Shown piece after piece: positions 40,557 through 48,791 of a stretch of DNA of 64,000 bases. The DNA lies in contig NZ_JAFBFH010000014.1 of NCBI RefSeq assembly GCF_016909185.1, positions 1 through 64,000 on the forward strand. Reading direction: 5' to 3'. Source of the DNA: Siminovitchia thermophila (GTDB lineage Bacteria > Bacillota > Bacilli > Bacillales > Bacillaceae_C). Under the pieces are notes generated by a model, which did not search any database, was not told the DNA's origin, and worked only from the letters and a program-made list of their open reading frames with translations. The position numbers and the translations under genes were made by a program. Position 1 is the stretch's first letter; each line of letters starts with the position of its first letter.

Positions 40557-40606
40557 TTAAACGTGTTTCAATGGCCCATTGCTATTTGGATACGTTTTTT
40601 CTTTTT
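40557..40606 (+). terminator. intergenic terminator-like hairpin in block C
   Basis: AAACGTGT...ATGG/CCAT...GATACGTTTTTTC followed by TTTTTAAAAATTA; the same hairpin-plus-tail type as in blocks A and B. Confidence 0.65.
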
Positions 40607-40636
40607 AAAAATTAATTATGGAGAGGATGGTTTGAT

Positions 40637-41533
40637 ATGGCACTTGATTTAGGTAATGTGACTGCGGTTCAAAATGTTGGAGAGGAAGAAATTCTTGGTC
40701 ACCTGATGTGGTTTTCTGTTGGCAAGCAGCTCGTCAAACGGGATGATTTGCTAACAACCCTTACACAATCGGGCCTAGAAGAAAGTTGGATGCCGAACCC
40801 TATACGTTCAAGTGATGCGTTTAGGAGGGCAACTAAAGAGATTGAAACAAAAAAGTCTACGGCGACAGCCAATGTATTTGAAAATTACCTTATCCGCGAA
40901 GTGTTTTCCGATAAGGACCAAATACAGCGCAACATCGTTGTCGAAACAGTAGACCAATCAGGAAAACGGTTGGACTATGATAGTCAAGCGGGCGTCATCA
41001 CGCTGAATAAGAAAGATGATTCACTGACATTCGTCACGTCAAATGACATGGCAAGGGAATTGTCCGAGGAAGCTGAAAAAAAGTTCCAAGTATATAAAGA
41101 CTATTATTCGGCTCAACAATTACGTGTCATGGTCAGCAAGATCTTGCAATCTCTTGCTCCAACGCCAGTACGTCCAAATGGGGGGATTTATTTCATTCCA
41201 GATTCCCATACCGAAGGACTGAACAAATTGGTGAAATTCACGTCTTCCCTTGAAAACAGCGAAGGATTCAAAGTGCCAATCGTTAACACTTATGACAATC
41301 AACAGATGGTCAATAAGAAGTTAAGCGAGCACTTGGAAAACATTCTATCAGAATGTCGTTCCAGTGAGCACTTGCGGAAATCACAAGTAAAAGACTTAGT
41401 GAATCAAGCGAATGCAGTCATTAAAGACTATCGTAACTATAAAAACATCGTTCAAAACGAAGCCGATCAATTTGAGGAAAGAATTCTCCTAATTAAATCG
41501 GAAGTGACGAAACTGATCGAAAACATGGAATGA
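40637..41533 (+). CDS. hypothetical protein of a phage/plasmid family linked to MoxR
   Basis: A 298-residue acidic protein. The segments SSDAFRRATKEIE, NGGIYFIPDSHTEGL and a C-terminal coiled coil (ADQFEERILLIKSEV) resemble proteins of large Bacillus phages annotated as DUF6744, but I am not certain of that label. It lies upstream of MoxR and vWA genes and could be their client or partner. GAGAGGATGG lies before the ATG. Confidence 0.55.
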   Translation: MALDLGNVTAVQNVGEEEILGHLMWFSVGKQLVKRDDLLTTLTQSGLEESWMPNPIRSSDAFRRATKEIETKKSTATANVFENYLIREVFSDKDQIQRNIVVETVDQSGKRLDYDSQAGVITLNKKDDSLTFVTSNDMARELSEEAEKKFQVYKDYYSAQQLRVMVSKILQSLAPTPVRPNGGIYFIPDSHTEGLNKLVKFTSSLENSEGFKVPIVNTYDNQQMVNKKLSEHLENILSECRSSEHLRKSQVKDLVNQANAVIKDYRNYKNIVQNEADQFEERILLIKSEVTKLIENME

Positions 41534-41570
41534 GTTTTCAATTAAAAATTTGATGAAGGAGTTGATTCGA

Positions 41571-41984
41571 ATGAAAACGAGACTCTATTACTTGGAGATC
41601 ACTCCATATGTAAGAAGGGTGCAAAACTATTTGAAATCTAATGGGATTGCCTATAAGGAGCAATACCTCCCAGGGAAGCCACTTACAAAGGAGCAATTGC
41701 ATGAGATTCTGCGGTATACGACCAAAGGTGTGGAAGAGATTTTGGCAACCCGTTCGAAGGCGTACCGAGAGTTGGAAACACAAGGATTTGATTTCGAGGG
41801 TCTTACGATTAGCGGTTTGATCGAACTGTTCAGGCAGCATCCAACCGTATTGAAGTCCCCGATCCTTGTAGGAAAGCATACAACTATCGTTGGCTATAAC
41901 GAGGAAGAAATGTCGGTGTTGAAGCCAAGGATGCGTAAGCAAAAAGCCTTTAAAAGCCTTTTACAGCAGGGGTTAGTAAGCTAA
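41571..41984 (+). CDS. Spx/ArsC-family protein lacking the redox cysteines
   Basis: A 137-residue Spx-like protein. EQLHEILRYTTKGVEEILATRSKAY matches the central Spx region, including the Gly and Arg that contact the RNA polymerase alpha C-terminal domain (the residues equivalent to Gly52 and Arg60). The C-terminal PRMRKQK basic part also fits. The N-terminal CxxC redox switch is missing: the site reads YYLEITPYVRR. It would bind alpha but not respond to disulfide stress. ATG 41571 has AAGGAG 10 nt upstream. Confidence 0.75.
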   Translation: MKTRLYYLEITPYVRRVQNYLKSNGIAYKEQYLPGKPLTKEQLHEILRYTTKGVEEILATRSKAYRELETQGFDFEGLTISGLIELFRQHPTVLKSPILVGKHTTIVGYNEEEMSVLKPRMRKQKAFKSLLQQGLVS

Positions 41985-42011
41985 AAATAAAAAAGTAAAG
42001 GAAGGATCAAC

Positions 42012-42326
42012 ATGTCAAATGGACCAGAATTCTATCAGACAAAGTTGGGAAGAAAATTTTATGAAGCGGATTTTCCAAAATTCGTTTCAAAACTTGATTC
42101 TATGGTGGAGGAAGTTAAGAGAGCAAATGACCTGAAAGAACGTGAACTGGATCTATTGGAAAAATCAATGGAACTAAAACAAACATCTGAATTGGTTGCA
42201 TTGACGAAAATCACTTTTGCTGTTGAAAAACTTGCAACGATGCAAGAAGAACTTTTTGAGTATCAACAGAAACAGTCCGCGGCATTGCAAGAGTTGGCTG
42301 AATTAAAAAGAGAAAAAGGGATTTGA
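42012..42326 (+). CDS. small coiled-coil protein
   Basis: A 104-residue protein. From residue 30 on it is almost entirely a heptad-rich helix, acidic and basic by turns (ERELDLLEKSMELKQTS). The ribosome site GGAAGGAT is 6 nt before the ATG. It may dimerise or form a scaffold. The family is not known. Confidence 0.55.
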   Translation: MSNGPEFYQTKLGRKFYEADFPKFVSKLDSMVEEVKRANDLKERELDLLEKSMELKQTSELVALTKITFAVEKLATMQEELFEYQQKQSAALQELAELKREKGI

Positions 42327-42330
42327 TTAA

Positions 42331-42365
42331 AAGAGGGAGTGTTCATGAAGCACTTCCTTTTGTCT
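42331..42365 (+). terminator. intergenic terminator-like hairpin in block C
   Basis: AGGGAGTG-ttcatgaa-GCACTTCCTTTTG, followed by CTTTTTAAAAATACA and the MoxR ribosome site. Confidence 0.7.
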
Positions 42366-42394
42366 TTTTAAAAATACATTTATAAGGGAGATTT

Positions 42395-43522
42395 ATGAAA
42401 ATGACAAACAACTTCTCAAAATTGATAGATATAAAAAATGCGCTTAATGCGAAATATTTCGAACGGGAGAAAGAAATTGAAGCTATCTTGATTGCACTTC
42501 TTTCAAAACAACACATGCTGATGATCGGATCGCCCGGTACTGCAAAATCGGCACTGGCGGCGGATTTGGCAAAAATCGTACAAGGTATGGGATATTTCCA
42601 GTGGTTGCTCACTCGTTTCAGTACACCCGAGGAATTATTCGGAGCATTAAGCCTGAAAGACTTGGAGAACGGCGTTTATAAGCGTAACACGGCGAATAAG
42701 ATGCCAGAAGCGCACATTGCTTTCCTTGATGAGATTTTCAAGTCAAACAGCGCCATTCTAAACAGCTTGCTAACGCTGATTAACGAGCGAGTCTTCTACA
42801 ACAATGGTCATCCGATTACAGTTCCACTTATGTCCGTTGTCGGCTCTAGTAATGAATACCCGGAGGAAGGCGAAGGACTTGAAGCTTTGTTTGACCGGTT
42901 CCTGCTTCGCTTTGAAGTAGACTATATCGGGGACGACAACAACTTCATTTCCATGATGAAAGGTAACGGCCAAAATCAACCGTTGCCGTCTCTTACAATG
43001 GAGGAATTGGTTAATCTGCAATTCTTCACAGAAATGGTGAGTGTACCGGATGAAGTCTATGTGAAATTAGCAGAAATCCGATACCATCTGAAAGATGAAG
43101 GCATTCGTCCTTCCGACAGACGTTTCAAGCAATCATTATCGGTCTTAAAGGCGAAGGCGTTAATTGCACAACGCCAGCATGTCATCACCGATGATATTGT
43201 ATTCCTTGAAAACTCCCTATGGGAATCACCGGATCAGAAAGAATTGACTTCTAATATTGTCCGAACACTTGCACAAGACACTGTGCTGCGAGCTATCGAA
43301 AACGCAGATCAGGAGGCCAAAGAAATTTTGACGAACTTAAATCAAGCACCTTCCACTGAAGCTAGTCTGGAAGCTGTGAAGAAAGTCAAAGCCCTGTTAA
43401 GCGAACTTGAAAACCTGAAAGCGAAGAATCCAAACCGTAATGTTCAGATTCAGGAAGCTATTGACCGGGTTACAGTTATCCATAGGGAAATCGCAAGTAG
43501 TGTACTTGATCCGATTAATTAA
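42395..43522 (+). CDS. MoxR-family AAA+ ATPase
   Basis: A 375-residue AAA+ ATPase. Walker A is GSPGTAKSALA (about 44-54). Walker B is HIAFLDEIFK, followed by NSAILNSLLTLINER (sensor and ISM insertion typical of MoxR). The C-terminal lid region is helical and rich in Glu/Lys. MoxR proteins act as metal-chelatase-like chaperones with a vWA partner. One follows at 43797. An AAGGGAG site precedes ATG 42395. ATG 42401 is in frame and possible. Confidence 0.9.
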   Translation: MKMTNNFSKLIDIKNALNAKYFEREKEIEAILIALLSKQHMLMIGSPGTAKSALAADLAKIVQGMGYFQWLLTRFSTPEELFGALSLKDLENGVYKRNTANKMPEAHIAFLDEIFKSNSAILNSLLTLINERVFYNNGHPITVPLMSVVGSSNEYPEEGEGLEALFDRFLLRFEVDYIGDDNNFISMMKGNGQNQPLPSLTMEELVNLQFFTEMVSVPDEVYVKLAEIRYHLKDEGIRPSDRRFKQSLSVLKAKALIAQRQHVITDDIVFLENSLWESPDQKELTSNIVRTLAQDTVLRAIENADQEAKEILTNLNQAPSTEASLEAVKKVKALLSELENLKAKNPNRNVQIQEAIDRVTVIHREIASSVLDPIN

Positions 43523-43561
43523 TTTTCAAATGATTGACAGATAAAGAAAAGGAGGGTTTTT

Positions 43562-43714
43562 ATGAAAAAGACTGTTTATGTCGTAACCGACAACGAGACT
43601 GGAAAAGTTGTTTATGTTTCTTTGAACAGAGATAAAGCGTTCAATTTTGCAGAGGTGAACAAGTGCACCATTACAGCTTACAAAGAGCAAACCGTGTATG
43701 GCTTAAAAGATTAA
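43562..43714 (+). CDS. 50-residue hypothetical protein
   Basis: ATG 43562 has AAAGGAGGG 7 nt upstream. It encodes a basic beta-rich peptide (KKTVYVVTDNETGKVVYVSL, then FAEVNKCTITAYKEQTVYG). It lies between MoxR and vWA genes. No family is recognised. Confidence 0.55.
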   Translation: MKKTVYVVTDNETGKVVYVSLNRDKAFNFAEVNKCTITAYKEQTVYGLKD

Positions 43715-43736
43715 TGCATATTTCGAATAAAGTCAG

Positions 43737-43776
43737 ACACAAAGGTATTTGTTAATCAGATGCCTTTGTGTTTTTT
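43737..43776 (+). terminator. intergenic terminator-like hairpin in block C
   Basis: ACACAAAGGtAT-loop-ATgCCTTTGTGTTTTTT followed by AAAAATAAGG. It is a strong hairpin inside the MoxR/vWA gene pair. Confidence 0.75.
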
Positions 43777-43796
43777 AAAAATAAGGAGTGGTTTCT

Positions 43797-45200
43797 TTGG
43801 TTAAATTCAGTCGTTATAAAGATGAGTCAGTTTTGAATACGGACTCTTTTGACAAAAGACGTTTCAATTCTTTATATGACATGTCGAAAGGATTGCGACA
43901 GTTAAATGAGAAAGCTGATATGCCAGGATTTGAACAATTGCTTGGAGACATCTGGGCGGGTCTTTATAAAATGAATCCTGTATTAAAAGAAGAAGTTCCA
44001 GATAAGTTGCAACAGAACAAAACCATCATGGAACGGATTATGAATGATGAAAATTTCGAGGATCATCGGGTTCATACAAAATTAGACGATCTGACAGCGG
44101 CAGTTGGAACGGTTAAATTCGGTGAGGAAACTTACGAATGGATTGAGGAACAAAAGCGGCAGAACGAGGAAATGCAGAAGCTGATGGAAGAGATTCAGAA
44201 GATGCAACAGAATAACCAGAATGGCAAACAGGATGATAATATCAACCAAGCCATATCTGAATTGAATCAGCACATTCAAGACGCTTTCAGTAACAACGGA
44301 TATTCCTTCAATCAGGCTATGGCAAAGGCGATGCAACAGACCAACGACATCAAGAACGATGTAAAGTCGTTGTTAGGCGGTGCTAGTGCAGGGAATCAAA
44401 ATGCGGAACTCAAAAAAGTTCCACTGCGCGATCAAATTAAGCTTGCAGAAGCGTTATCAAACGATATAAGGGTCAAGAGGGTCGCTGAATGGGCAGGGCG
44501 AATGAAGATGATCGCCCGGAAGAAACAAAAGTCCAAACATACCGAATCCATAGATCGAAGCGGTGTAACGTTAGGAAACAGCGTGGAACGACTTCTGCCT
44601 GTAGAACTTGGCATGTATATGAATCCGAAAACTAAAAAGGATTTTATGCGCCGATTCGTGGAAGGTGAAACTCTCCAATACGAACAAAAAGGGAATGAAG
44701 TGTTAGGCAAGGGGCCGATTGTACTTTGTTTGGACCAGTCAGGAAGCATGGAAGGTCTGGATATGCAGTCAAAAGGATTTGCTCTTGCGTTAATGTCGAT
44801 TGCTAAACGACAAAAGCGCGACTTCTGTTTAATCCGATTTTCAACAAGAGTCTATATAGAGGAATATCCAAAGGGAAAAATTTCAATTGATGATATGGTT
44901 TCGCTCGCTACCAATTTTTTAGGTGGTGGGACGAACTTTGAAAAACCTTTGAAACAAGCATTGTCGACTATTAACAAAAGTCGATTTGAAAAGGCCGACG
45001 TGGTGTTTGTAACTGATGGAGAAGCGAGGGTAAGTGATGAATTTCTGGATAAGTTCAACAAGTCTAAGAAAGAAAAGAAGTTCAATGTGCTGTCGCTTGT
45101 TATCGGCAATCCCCGAAAATCGGTCGATGCTTTTTCCGATAAAGTTGTAAATATTGCAGATTTTGAGGACGAAGGTGCTTTTACAGCGTTTGAAATATAA
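43797..45200 (+). CDS. vWA domain protein, partner of MoxR
   Basis: A 467-residue protein. The C-terminal vWA domain has the MIDAS residues DxSxS in CLDQSGSMEG (about 312), a Thr in GGGTNFEKP and an Asp in FVTDGEARVS. The N-terminal 270 residues are helical with Gln/Asn-rich stretches, as in CoxE-like MoxR partners. The TTG at 43797 has AAGGAG 10 nt upstream. The pair is likely a protein-remodelling machine. It ends block C. Confidence 0.88.
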   Translation: MVKFSRYKDESVLNTDSFDKRRFNSLYDMSKGLRQLNEKADMPGFEQLLGDIWAGLYKMNPVLKEEVPDKLQQNKTIMERIMNDENFEDHRVHTKLDDLTAAVGTVKFGEETYEWIEEQKRQNEEMQKLMEEIQKMQQNNQNGKQDDNINQAISELNQHIQDAFSNNGYSFNQAMAKAMQQTNDIKNDVKSLLGGASAGNQNAELKKVPLRDQIKLAEALSNDIRVKRVAEWAGRMKMIARKKQKSKHTESIDRSGVTLGNSVERLLPVELGMYMNPKTKKDFMRRFVEGETLQYEQKGNEVLGKGPIVLCLDQSGSMEGLDMQSKGFALALMSIAKRQKRDFCLIRFSTRVYIEEYPKGKISIDDMVSLATNFLGGGTNFEKPLKQALSTINKSRFEKADVVFVTDGEARVSDEFLDKFNKSKKEKKFNVLSLVIGNPRKSVDAFSDKVVNIADFEDEGAFTAFEI

Positions 45201-45218
45201 AAGGGAGGGAAGAGTAAG

Positions 45219-45267
45219 TCATATAAGGCGCATTTTGTTAGAAAATTCGAGTCTTATATGATACAAT
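45219..45267 (+). promoter_or_regulatory. promoter and palindromic operator of the toxin-antitoxin pair
   Basis: TCATATAAG (45219-45227) and CTTATATGA (45253-45261) form inverted arms around the promoter, and TACAAT at 45262-45267 is the -10. Such arms fit autoregulation by the downstream XRE antitoxin. Confidence 0.55.
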
Positions 45268-45276
45268 ACGCATACA

Positions 45277-45765
45277 ATGAATATTAAAGAACATAATCTA
45301 ATAATGATCAATGATGAAAATGGGGAGGACGTTGTTGGGGATTTTCTGAATCAGCTTTATGAGGAATCATTAGAGTCCCAAGACGCAAAGCTGCATTTAA
45401 TGTTTCTCAACAGTGCATTCAACCTATTGAGCGTACAACCATTAGATACTCTAATCAATTCACGGACCGAAATTACGATTACGTTTAATGGGGAACAAAG
45501 AACAAAGTCTTATCAATTAGTGAAGCCACTAAGGGTCGTTCCAATTTACGAGTTGCGCTATGCCATGAACGGCAATGAACATCTACGTTTTCTGTTCTTC
45601 CCTTTTGAACACAAAGGTCAATCCAATTACGTTTTTGTAAAATGCTTTGTGAAAACAAGGATTCCAAATGTTGATGAAACCAATGTTATGAGGGATTTGA
45701 CATATCAAATGTATGAAAGGGTAAAAGATAATCCTGATCACTATTTAGAAGGGATTGATGAGTAA
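45277..45765 (+). CDS. HigB/RelE-like candidate toxin
   Basis: A 162-residue protein. The segment YELRYAMNGNEHLRFLFFPF, then NYVFVKCFVK, resembles the beta-strand core of RelE/HigB-type toxins, with basic residues and a helical C-terminus. It is followed by an XRE gene whose ATG overlaps its stop (TAATG). The ATG at 45277 begins only about 10 nt after the -10 and has no ribosome site, so the transcript may be leaderless, or the true start lies downstream. Family assignment is moderate. Confidence 0.55.
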   Translation: MNIKEHNLIMINDENGEDVVGDFLNQLYEESLESQDAKLHLMFLNSAFNLLSVQPLDTLINSRTEITITFNGEQRTKSYQLVKPLRVVPIYELRYAMNGNEHLRFLFFPFEHKGQSNYVFVKCFVKTRIPNVDETNVMRDLTYQMYERVKDNPDHYLEGIDE

Positions 45766-46097
45766 TGAAAAAGGCTAAAAATCTTTTAAATATGACTACT
45801 TCTTTATTGAAAGAAGGCCATCCTGATTTAAAGGAATCCCTAGAAGGTTTGTCACGTGTGTATGCGAAAATCATTTTTGCTCGTCGTCTACAATGTGGCT
45901 ATTCTCAACAGGAACTTGCCAATAAAGCAGATGTCGGTTTAAAAACGATTTCCCGTGCGGAAGGCGGCTTTGACAATCTTTCGACTGAAACCTATGACAA
46001 GATTTTCCGTGCGTTAGATTTGAGCGTTAGAGACGTTGCAGAAGCCATGATCCAATTTAAAGCAAGTGATGATGAATTAGCTGCAACATCTATATAA
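45765..46097 (+). CDS. XRE-family regulator, candidate antitoxin
   Basis: A 110-residue protein. Residues 45-95 form an XRE helix-turn-helix (GYSQQELANKADVGLKTISR, then AEGGFDNLS). The first 40 residues are a helix that may bind the toxin. It starts within the stop codon of the preceding gene. Together they look like a type II toxin-antitoxin pair under the palindrome at 45219. Confidence 0.75.
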   Translation: MKKAKNLLNMTTSLLKEGHPDLKESLEGLSRVYAKIIFARRLQCGYSQQELANKADVGLKTISRAEGGFDNLSTETYDKIFRALDLSVRDVAEAMIQFKASDDELAATSI

Positions 46098-46153
46098 ATT
46101 CAATAATACAACACAGACACGTCACTTCGGTGGCGTGTTTTTTTGTTTGGAAA

Positions 46154-46181
46154 GGAACTTTATTCTCTATTAGACGTTCCT
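46154..46181 (+). promoter_or_regulatory. GGAAC-type promoter motif, site 9
   Basis: GGAAC-N16-CGTTCCT, 49 nt before TTG 46231, after the terminator ACACGTCAC...GGTGGCGTGTTTTTTTG. Confidence 0.65.
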
Positions 46182-46230
46182 ATCATTAGAATCAGGTGAT
46201 TTCAATGACAAAGGAATGGGAGGGAGAACT

Positions 46231-46872
46231 TTGAGGTATTCAATTTATAACGAAGGGTTTCTTGCGTTAATCGGAACGATCATTGGAGTTTTTTCATTTT
46301 TTTCAGCGGTTGTTTTTTCTTTTGTGTTTGTAGTAACGGTGATTAAAGGGTTTAAGGGCGAAAGATTGTTGCCTTTTATCCTCTTTTTGGTGGCAGGTAT
46401 CTTCGCCTATACCTCATATACTTTGGTTAGTTTCAAAGGAGATGAAACGCAAAGAATGATAGGCAGTAAAGCTATTGATGAACTAGATTCGTCTTTTGTT
46501 ATCATTTCAGAAGGCAATGGCAACTATTATAATGTAATTACCAAAGGAAGGAATTACACCTTTGAAGTAAGTGACAAGGGGATGTATGTCGTTGCTATAT
46601 ATAAGGATAAATCAAAGATATATGAAGTAACAGAGAAAAATGTCGATGAATGGCTATTGCCCGATGAAAAAGCCGCAACTAAAAAGGTTAGAGAGGTAAC
46701 AGGAAACAAAGATGCTTTTTATGTAAAATATGAAAATGGATTGAACTTAATCGAATCCAATAACAAGATTTATAAAGTATCGGTTAAATACATGAAAGAA
46801 CAAGATCAATATGAAGTAATTTCGATTCTCCATAATGATGAATATATCTACAAATCAAACACTTCTCATTGA
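46231..46872 (+). CDS. membrane protein with extracytoplasmic domain
   Basis: A 213-residue protein. Two transmembrane helices (about residues 10-35 and 45-62) precede a hydrophilic domain of about 150 residues that should lie outside. The start TTG 46231 has GGGAGGGAG 4 nt upstream. ATG 46216 is inside that site. The domain is of alpha/beta type with Lys-rich loops. No family is recognised. Confidence 0.6.
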   Translation: MRYSIYNEGFLALIGTIIGVFSFFSAVVFSFVFVVTVIKGFKGERLLPFILFLVAGIFAYTSYTLVSFKGDETQRMIGSKAIDELDSSFVIISEGNGNYYNVITKGRNYTFEVSDKGMYVVAIYKDKSKIYEVTEKNVDEWLLPDEKAATKKVREVTGNKDAFYVKYENGLNLIESNNKIYKVSVKYMKEQDQYEVISILHNDEYIYKSNTSH

Positions 46873-46890
46873 GGGGTGTTTTTTGTATAG

Positions 46891-46918
46891 GGAACTTTTC
46901 AATCTATTTATCGTTCCT
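46891..46918 (+). promoter_or_regulatory. GGAAC-type promoter motif, site 10
   Basis: GGAAC-N16-CGTTCCT, 35 nt before GTG 46954, after the terminator AACACTTCTC...GAGGGGTGTTTTTT. Confidence 0.65.
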
Positions 46919-46953
46919 ATTAAAAAATCGATGTATGGAAAGGAGTTTTGGTT

Positions 46954-47235
46954 GTGACTCAAATTCACAAAAGCAAGGAAGAAAAACTGAATTGGTTTAA
47001 GGAAGTTTTGGAACGTGATTACATCGACTCCCACGATAACCCGATGTTGTATATTTCTGAGGATGATGTTCGTTGGCTGATGAATGAAGTGAGTAAAGCA
47101 AAGTCGTTGGAAGTGATGAAGCAAGAGCTAATAGAATTGGCACAGGCATATCGAGCGGGCCATATCGGAGAAATGACTGATTCATTTTTGGTAGATGAAG
47201 TGCTTGCTGTGCTAATGAGAAATCGAGCTGATTAA
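46954..47235 (+). CDS. hypothetical helical protein
   Basis: A 93-residue acidic helical protein. GTG 46954 has AAAGGAG 8 nt upstream. It contains DDVRWLMNEVSKAKS near the middle. The family is unknown. It is the first gene of the site 10 cassette. Confidence 0.55.
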   Translation: MTQIHKSKEEKLNWFKEVLERDYIDSHDNPMLYISEDDVRWLMNEVSKAKSLEVMKQELIELAQAYRAGHIGEMTDSFLVDEVLAVLMRNRAD

Positions 47236-47264
47236 AAATCGGAACGAATAAGGAGTGTTTACTA

Positions 47265-47462
47265 TTGGTAAGCTATCTATTAAATTCATTGATCATTATT
47301 CTATTTGTATTTTTGGGAATTGCTAATTTGATTTATGGTATTAAAGTAAAGCAAAGAGGTTTTAAAATTGTCCATATCTTTCTGGTGCTATTTTGTGTGG
47401 GATTTAGTATTTATTTTATAATATATTTTGATTCAATAGATTTACTACTAATAATCCGTTAG
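47265..47462 (+). CDS. small two-helix membrane protein
   Basis: A 65-residue hydrophobic protein with two transmembrane helices (about residues 5-27 and 35-55). TTG 47265 has AAGGAG 11 nt upstream. It belongs to the site 10 cassette. No family is recognised. Confidence 0.55.
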   Translation: MVSYLLNSLIIILFVFLGIANLIYGIKVKQRGFKIVHIFLVLFCVGFSIYFIIYFDSIDLLLIIR

Positions 47463-47506
47463 TTTTTTAAAAAGTGGAATTGTGATGTGTTTTTTGTTTA
47501 AAGAAT

Positions 47507-47531
47507 AAAAGGGACATTCAACGTCCCTTTT
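47507..47531. terminator. bidirectional terminator
   Basis: AAAAGGGAC-attcaac-GTCCCTTTT between the convergent genes at 47265 and 47540. Confidence 0.75.
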
Positions 47532-47539
47532 CGACTTCA

Positions 47540-47704
47540 TTAAAACACTTTTCGTTTTTTTATTGTTTCTAAATCCTTTTTAATCTCTTCGATCTTTACT
47601 GCCAGCCATTTGGACTTTTTGAAACTCAATAGATAAAACGATTTGAACAATAAAAGATCAAACTTTGATGTTCCGATTTTGTCTTGATTGGCAATTATGT
47701 TCAT
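47540..47704 (-). CDS. small basic hypothetical protein
   Basis: A 54-residue basic protein, starting at ATG 47704 behind GGAGGGAAA on the minus strand. A longer frame from 47770 has no good ribosome site. The C-terminus is a charged helix. The family is unknown. Confidence 0.5.
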   Translation of the reverse strand: MNIIANQDKIGTSKFDLLLFKSFYLLSFKKSKWLAVKIEEIKKDLETIKKRKVF

Positions 47705-47794
47705 TGGTTTTTCCCTCCAATGTTTTTTCTGATATTGCACAAAAAATAGTTCCTTAAATACTTCTCCCAATTCAAGCTACTATATATTACACCT

Positions 47795-48463
47795 TTATTC
47801 CAGACTCTTATAAACCGTGCCATCTGTATCTTTAACTATCAATTCATTGTCATTTTTTAATTTGCTTGCGAAAATAAGGATTGTTGGATTATTCTCTGTC
47901 GATTTGTTTTCAAAGGTTCTAACAGTCACATCTATTCTTTTTCCTCTTTTTTCTACCCCCACTAACTCTATGTTATTGCCTTTTTTCTCTCCCCCTAGTG
48001 AAAGAACAATTGCCTTTTCATCTTCATAAGAATTGAATATCTTAAACCCTTTTATGTCTGTATTTTCCTGCAAGTGATCATAATATTTATTTATGTCAGG
48101 AGAAAAATTTCCATCCTTTGCAGCTACGACGAATTCAGTGTCATTGAATGATGATAGAGTGGTATAAGAAAATACACCCAATGGAATTAATACGGCCAAT
48201 ACAAAAATCGCTTTTCTTACCAGTATTCTTTTACCCGCAATCAATAACAAAAGAGAAAGTGAAAAAATTCCTGCTCCCATCAAGCTAATGGGCATACCCT
48301 CAAAGCCACCAATTAATAATCCTCCTAAGATCACTAATATACCGATAACTAATGGTATGGCATTTCTCTTACCGTTATCCATTTCTTTGGAAAAGTAAAA
48401 CGTTAAAGCAAAAACGACAGTTCCCAATAATAATCCAAGAAAATACACAACTAAAAGATCCAA
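47795..48463 (-). CDS. YesK-like membrane protein
   Basis: A 222-residue protein. Four transmembrane helices in the first 105 residues (starting MDLLVVYFLGLLLGTVVFAL, and including LVIGILVILGGLLIGGFEGM) match the YesK-like domain of Bacillus. A C-terminal hydrophilic domain of about 110 residues follows. TTG 48463 has AAAGGGAGG 9 nt upstream on the minus strand. Frames from upstream ATGs lack such a site. Confidence 0.6.
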   Translation of the reverse strand: MDLLVVYFLGLLLGTVVFALTFYFSKEMDNGKRNAIPLVIGILVILGGLLIGGFEGMPISLMGAGIFSLSLLLLIAGKRILVRKAIFVLAVLIPLGVFSYTTLSSFNDTEFVVAAKDGNFSPDINKYYDHLQENTDIKGFKIFNSYEDEKAIVLSLGGEKKGNNIELVGVEKRGKRIDVTVRTFENKSTENNPTILIFASKLKNDNELIVKDTDGTVYKSLE

Positions 48464-48791
48464 GTCTAAAAACCTCCCTTTCATTAAAATAACGTTTAAC
48501 TCTTCTATTTGTTGCAGTATTACTGAACATTTTTCCAAAAAACCTCTTCGAGATTATTACAATTCGTCCAGTTAAGTAACACGATTATTCCATACGTTAT
48601 CAGGGTAAGGAATTGAGCTATATTTGCAACATCATTAAGCTGTTGAGGATTTTGTTATCAAGGAAATTATATCAAATCATTCCGTTTAATTGCGGAGTCT
48701 TTTTACTGGCAAATTTACTTTAAAAGAAGATCCTTCACTTTATCTAATAAGAAGTGAATAACACTTCCCAAAAGAAAAGGAGTGATTATAA
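48464..48791. other. intergenic region between YesK-like and phospholipase-like genes
   Basis: About 330 bp. A weak hairpin TTCCG-tttaattg-CGGAG with a T-run lies near 48683, and AAAGGAG leads the next gene. An isolated 'aattcgtcc' near 48562 resembles the -10 part of the GGAAC family, but no GGAAC lies at 16 nt. I see no further gene. Confidence 0.4.

Noticed and set aside
48555-48575. A thirteenth GGAAC site
   Set aside because: CGTCC occurs near 48570 but no GGAAC lies 16 nt upstream. The string AAAACC at about 48538 has the wrong spacing.
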